In this document: positions 62,044-64,000 of the stretch, one piece after another
Position numbering within the stretch: position 1 is the first letter of the stretch
Layout of the letters: the number at the start of each line of letters is the position of its first letter
DNA from: Mycolicibacterium setense
Lineage (GTDB): Bacteria > Actinomycetota > Actinomycetes > Mycobacteriales > Mycobacteriaceae
NCBI RefSeq assembly: GCF_000805385.1
Contig: NZ_JTJW01000005.1
Coordinates: forward strand, 186,001 to 250,000
Length of the DNA stretch: 64,000 nucleotides
Reading direction: 5' to 3'
Notes under the pieces: model-generated
The model's input: only the letters and a program-made list of their open reading frames with translations
What the model was told of the DNA's origin: nothing
Database searches by the model: none
Made by a program: the position numbers and the translations under genes

Positions 62044-62571
62044 ATGGCCAAGGCTGACAAAGCCACGGCGGTTGCCGACATTGCTGAGCAGTTCAAGGCG
62101 TCGACGGCCACCGTCGTCACCGAGTACCGCGGGCTGACTGTGGCGAACCTGGCTGAGCTGCGTCGTTCCCTCGGCGACTCCGCCTCGTACACCGTCGCCA
62201 AGAACACTCTGGTGAAGCGCGCTGCGTCCGAAGCCGGCATTGAAGGTCTCGACGAGCTGTTCGCCGGTCCCACGGCGATCGCGTTCGTCCAGGGTGAGCC
62301 GGTTGACGCCGCCAAGGCGATCAAGAAGTTCGCCAAGGACAACAAGGCGCTCGTCATCAAGGGCGGCTACATGGACGGCAAAGCGCTGTCCGTCGCCGAC
62401 GTCGAGAAGATCGCCGACCTCGAGTCGCGCGAGGTTCTGCTCGCCAAGCTGGCAGGTGCCATGAAGGGCAACCTGTCCAAGGCCGCCGGTCTGTTCAACG
62501 CTCCCGCTTCTCAGGTTGCCCGCCTCGCCGCGGCGCTGCAGGAGAAGAAGGCTGCAGAAGAAGCTGCGTAG
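62044..62571 (+). CDS. rplJ: 50S ribosomal protein L10 (uL10)
   Basis: This 175-residue protein has the L10 pattern [25 protein letters not shown] and [16 protein letters not shown], with C-terminal helix [15 protein letters not shown] for L7/L12 binding. It anchors the stalk. Followed by rplL after 84 bases. AAGGAGG precedes the ATG. Confidence 0.97.
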   Translation: MAKADKATAVADIAEQFKASTATVVTEYRGLTVANLAELRRSLGDSASYTVAKNTLVKRAASEAGIEGLDELFAGPTAIAFVQGEPVDAAKAIKKFAKDNKALVIKGGYMDGKALSVADVEKIADLESREVLLAKLAGAMKGNLSKAAGLFNAPASQVARLAAALQEKKAAEEAA

Positions 62572-62655
62572 CAGCTGCTTCGCTTGAACCGCTGCTCAAC
62601 CGCAATCGCACAAACCACCCAACATCTGTAAGAAAAATCAGGAAGGACCATAAAC

Positions 62656-63042
62656 ATGGCCAAGCTGTCCACTGACGAACTGCTCGACGCGTTCAAGGAA
62701 ATGACCCTGCTGGAGCTCTCTGAGTTCGTGAAGCAGTTCGAAGAGGTCTTCGAGGTCACCGCTGCCGCTCCGGTCGCCGTTGCCGCCGCGGGTGCCGCCC
62801 CGGCCGCCGCCGAGGCCGCCGAGGAGCAGTCGGAATTCGACGTCATCCTCGAAGGTGCCGGCGACAAGAAGATCGGCGTCATCAAGGTCGTCCGCGAGAT
62901 CGTCTCCGGCCTGGGCCTGAAGGAAGCCAAGGATCTGGTCGACGGCGCTCCCAAGCCGCTGCTGGAGAAGGTCACCAAGGAGGCCGCCGAGGACGCCAAG
63001 GCCAAGCTCGAGGCCGCCGGCGCCAGCGTCACCGTCAAGTAG
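62656..63042 (+). CDS. rplL: 50S ribosomal protein L7/L12 (bL12)
   Basis: The protein has 128 residues: N-terminal dimerisation domain, Ala/Pro hinge and C-terminal domain with [29 protein letters not shown]. It recruits translation factors to the ribosome. A strong terminator follows. Confidence 0.97.
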   Translation: MAKLSTDELLDAFKEMTLLELSEFVKQFEEVFEVTAAAPVAVAAAGAAPAAAEAAEEQSEFDVILEGAGDKKIGVIKVVREIVSGLGLKEAKDLVDGAPKPLLEKVTKEAAEDAKAKLEAAGASVTVK

Positions 63043-63057
63043 TCCCAACCGGACCGC

Positions 63058-63093
63058 AAGAACCCCCGAATCCCCACGGATTCGGGGGTTCTT
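63058..63093 (+). terminator. Intrinsic terminator of the rplJ-rplL operon
   Basis: A 16-base-pair perfect stem (AAGAACCCCCGAATCC / GGATTCGGGGGTTCTT) with a CCAC loop runs into TTTGCTT. It lies 15 bases after the rplL stop. Confidence 0.92.
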
Positions 63094-63243
63094 TGCTTGT
63101 ATGAGCGGGATTGGTTCGGCCACGCCCCGGGTACTTCCAGTTATTGGGAGACAAGCATGTGTGGGCGGTGCCGCGTGCGCTATGGTGACTCAAGCCACAG
63201 GCCGCAGCAGGTGGCGGGGTGAGCCGTAGGCGGAAGGATCTTT

Positions 63244-64000
63244 ATGGGCGTCCAGATCGATGTGACGGGGCTGAGCAAATCTTTCGGATCGTCAAAGATT
63301 TGGGAAGACGTCACGTTGACGGTTCCCGAGGGCGAGGTCAGCGTGTTGCTGGGCCCGTCGGGTACCGGTAAATCGGTGTTCCTGAAGTCCCTGATCGGCC
63401 TGCTGCGCCCCGAGCGCGGCTCGATCGTCATCGACGGCACCAACATCCTCGAGTGCTCGGCCAAAGAGCTCTACGAGATCCGCACCCTGTTCGGCGTGCT
63501 GTTCCAGGACGGCGCGCTGTTCGGCTCGATGAATATCTATGACAACACCGCCTTCCCGTTGCGCGAGCACACGAAGAAGAGCGAGAGCGAAATCCGCAAC
63601 ATCGTCATGGAGAAGCTCGACCTGGTCGGTATGCCCAATGACGGCCACAAGTTCCCCGGCGAGATCTCCGGCGGTATGCGCAAGCGTGCCGGTCTGGCCC
63701 GTGCTTTGGTGCTCGACCCGAAGATCATCCTGTGCGACGAGCCGGACTCGGGTCTGGACCCGGTGCGTACCGCCTACCTGTCCCAGCTGCTGATCGACAT
63801 CAACGCGCAGATCGACGCGACGGTGCTGATCGTGACGCACAACATCAACATCGCCCGCACCGTGCCCGACAACATCGGCATGCTGTTCCGCAAGCAGCTG
63901 GTCATGTTCGGCCCCCGCGAGGTGCTGCTGACCAGCGAAGAGCCCGTTGTCAAGCAGTTCCTCAACGGTCGCCGCATCGGCCCCATCGGTATGTCCGAGG
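63244..64000 (+). CDS. mkl: Mkl/MceG-type ABC transporter ATPase (3' end outside window)
   Basis: 252 residues are visible: Walker A LLGPSGTGKSVFLKSL, signature EISGGMRKRAGLARAL, Walker B ILCDEPDSGLDP, H-loop VTHN. The form with GPSGTGKS and SGGMRKRAG is typical of Mkl/MceG, the ATPase that energises Mce lipid importers. AAGGATC precedes the ATG. The frame is open at the window edge. In M. tuberculosis two genes lie between rplL and mkl, while here the 201-base gap holds only the terminator and a weak -10-like TATGGT at 63181. Confidence 0.93.
   Translation, partial: MGVQIDVTGLSKSFGSSKIWEDVTLTVPEGEVSVLLGPSGTGKSVFLKSLIGLLRPERGSIVIDGTNILECSAKELYEIRTLFGVLFQDGALFGSMNIYDNTAFPLREHTKKSESEIRNIVMEKLDLVGMPNDGHKFPGEISGGMRKRAGLARALVLDPKIILCDEPDSGLDPVRTAYLSQLLIDINAQIDATVLIVTHNINIARTVPDNIGMLFRKQLVMFGPREVLLTSEEPVVKQFLNGRRIGPIGMSE

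Noticed and set aside
63140..63190. Promoter for mkl with TATGGT at 63181
   Set aside because: The expected -35 position reads TGTGTG, so evidence is too weak to list as a feature.

Overview
The window is a chromosomal segment of a mycobacterium, probably a fast-growing Mycolicibacterium. The GC content is high. The gene order from recD (21883) to the mkl-type ATPase (63244) follows, with insertions and losses, the order I recall for Mycobacterium tuberculosis Rv0629c-Rv0655: recD-recB-recC, echA3, an Rv0633c-like gene, glyoxalase II, rpmG, hadA-hadB-hadC, tRNA-Trp, secE, nusG, rplK, rplA, mycolic acid methyltransferases, lipG, an ABC1 kinase, an alpha-mannosidase, a ROK kinase, rplJ, rplL and mkl. 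FAS-II HadABC dehydratases and cyclopropane/mycolate methyltransferases are specific to mycolate-producing bacteria. The species cannot be fixed from the sequence alone.

Region 1 (1-21.9 kb) is accessory and housekeeping mixed. It holds a phosphodiesterase-fold protein, a VapBC-like remnant, an OPT transporter, a zinc-binding protein of unknown role, and an ADP-ribosylglycohydrolase fused to a phosphatase that is divergent from a NrtR-type regulator. These are followed by an MscS channel, a phytase/esterase-like lipoprotein, a Ca2+/H+ exchanger, an LpqN-like lipoprotein, peptide release factor 3, a LOG-like protein, an L,D-transpeptidase, two TetR regulators with visible palindromic sites, an NAD(P)-binding epimerase-like enzyme and an exported alpha/beta hydrolase.

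Region 2 (21.9-40.2 kb) carries recC-recB-recD with overlapping start and stop codons, a MarR-MFS pair, and a DUF559-type nuclease-like gene bracketed by two copies of a 56-bp palindromic repeat. Next come echA3, a DUF2235 protein with an altered nucleophile region, glyoxalase II, an nsrR-hmp nitric-oxide detoxification operon, tRNA-Thr, tRNA-Met, rpmG and hadABC.

Region 3 (40.2-43.2 kb) is the tRNA-Trp/secE/nusG/rplK/rplA expression cluster. It ends in a 34-bp tandem repeat and a long palindrome. Region 4 (43.2-54.2 kb) holds an ECF sigma factor beside a double DGPF/YCII protein, two mycolate methyltransferases, lipG and its ABC1-kinase neighbour. It also holds a block not expected from the M. 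tuberculosis order: an MpaB-like oxygenase with a TetR regulator, two DinB-fold proteins with a WYL regulator, and a nucleotidyltransferase-like protein. Region 5 (54.2-64 kb) carries a second phosphodiesterase-fold protein, a large GH38 alpha-mannosidase with an in-frame 4 x 36-bp repeat, a coupled PpiC-like protein, a ROK kinase overlapped by a HxlR regulator gene, the rplJ-rplL operon with its leader and terminator, and the start of mkl/mceG.

The best candidates for something undescribed are the ADP-ribosylglycohydrolase-phosphatase/NrtR pair, the palindrome-flanked DUF559 gene, and the two families of short GC-rich tandem repeats, one inside the mannosidase and one at the rplA stop codon. 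I saw no CRISPR array, transposase, prophage or rRNA gene.
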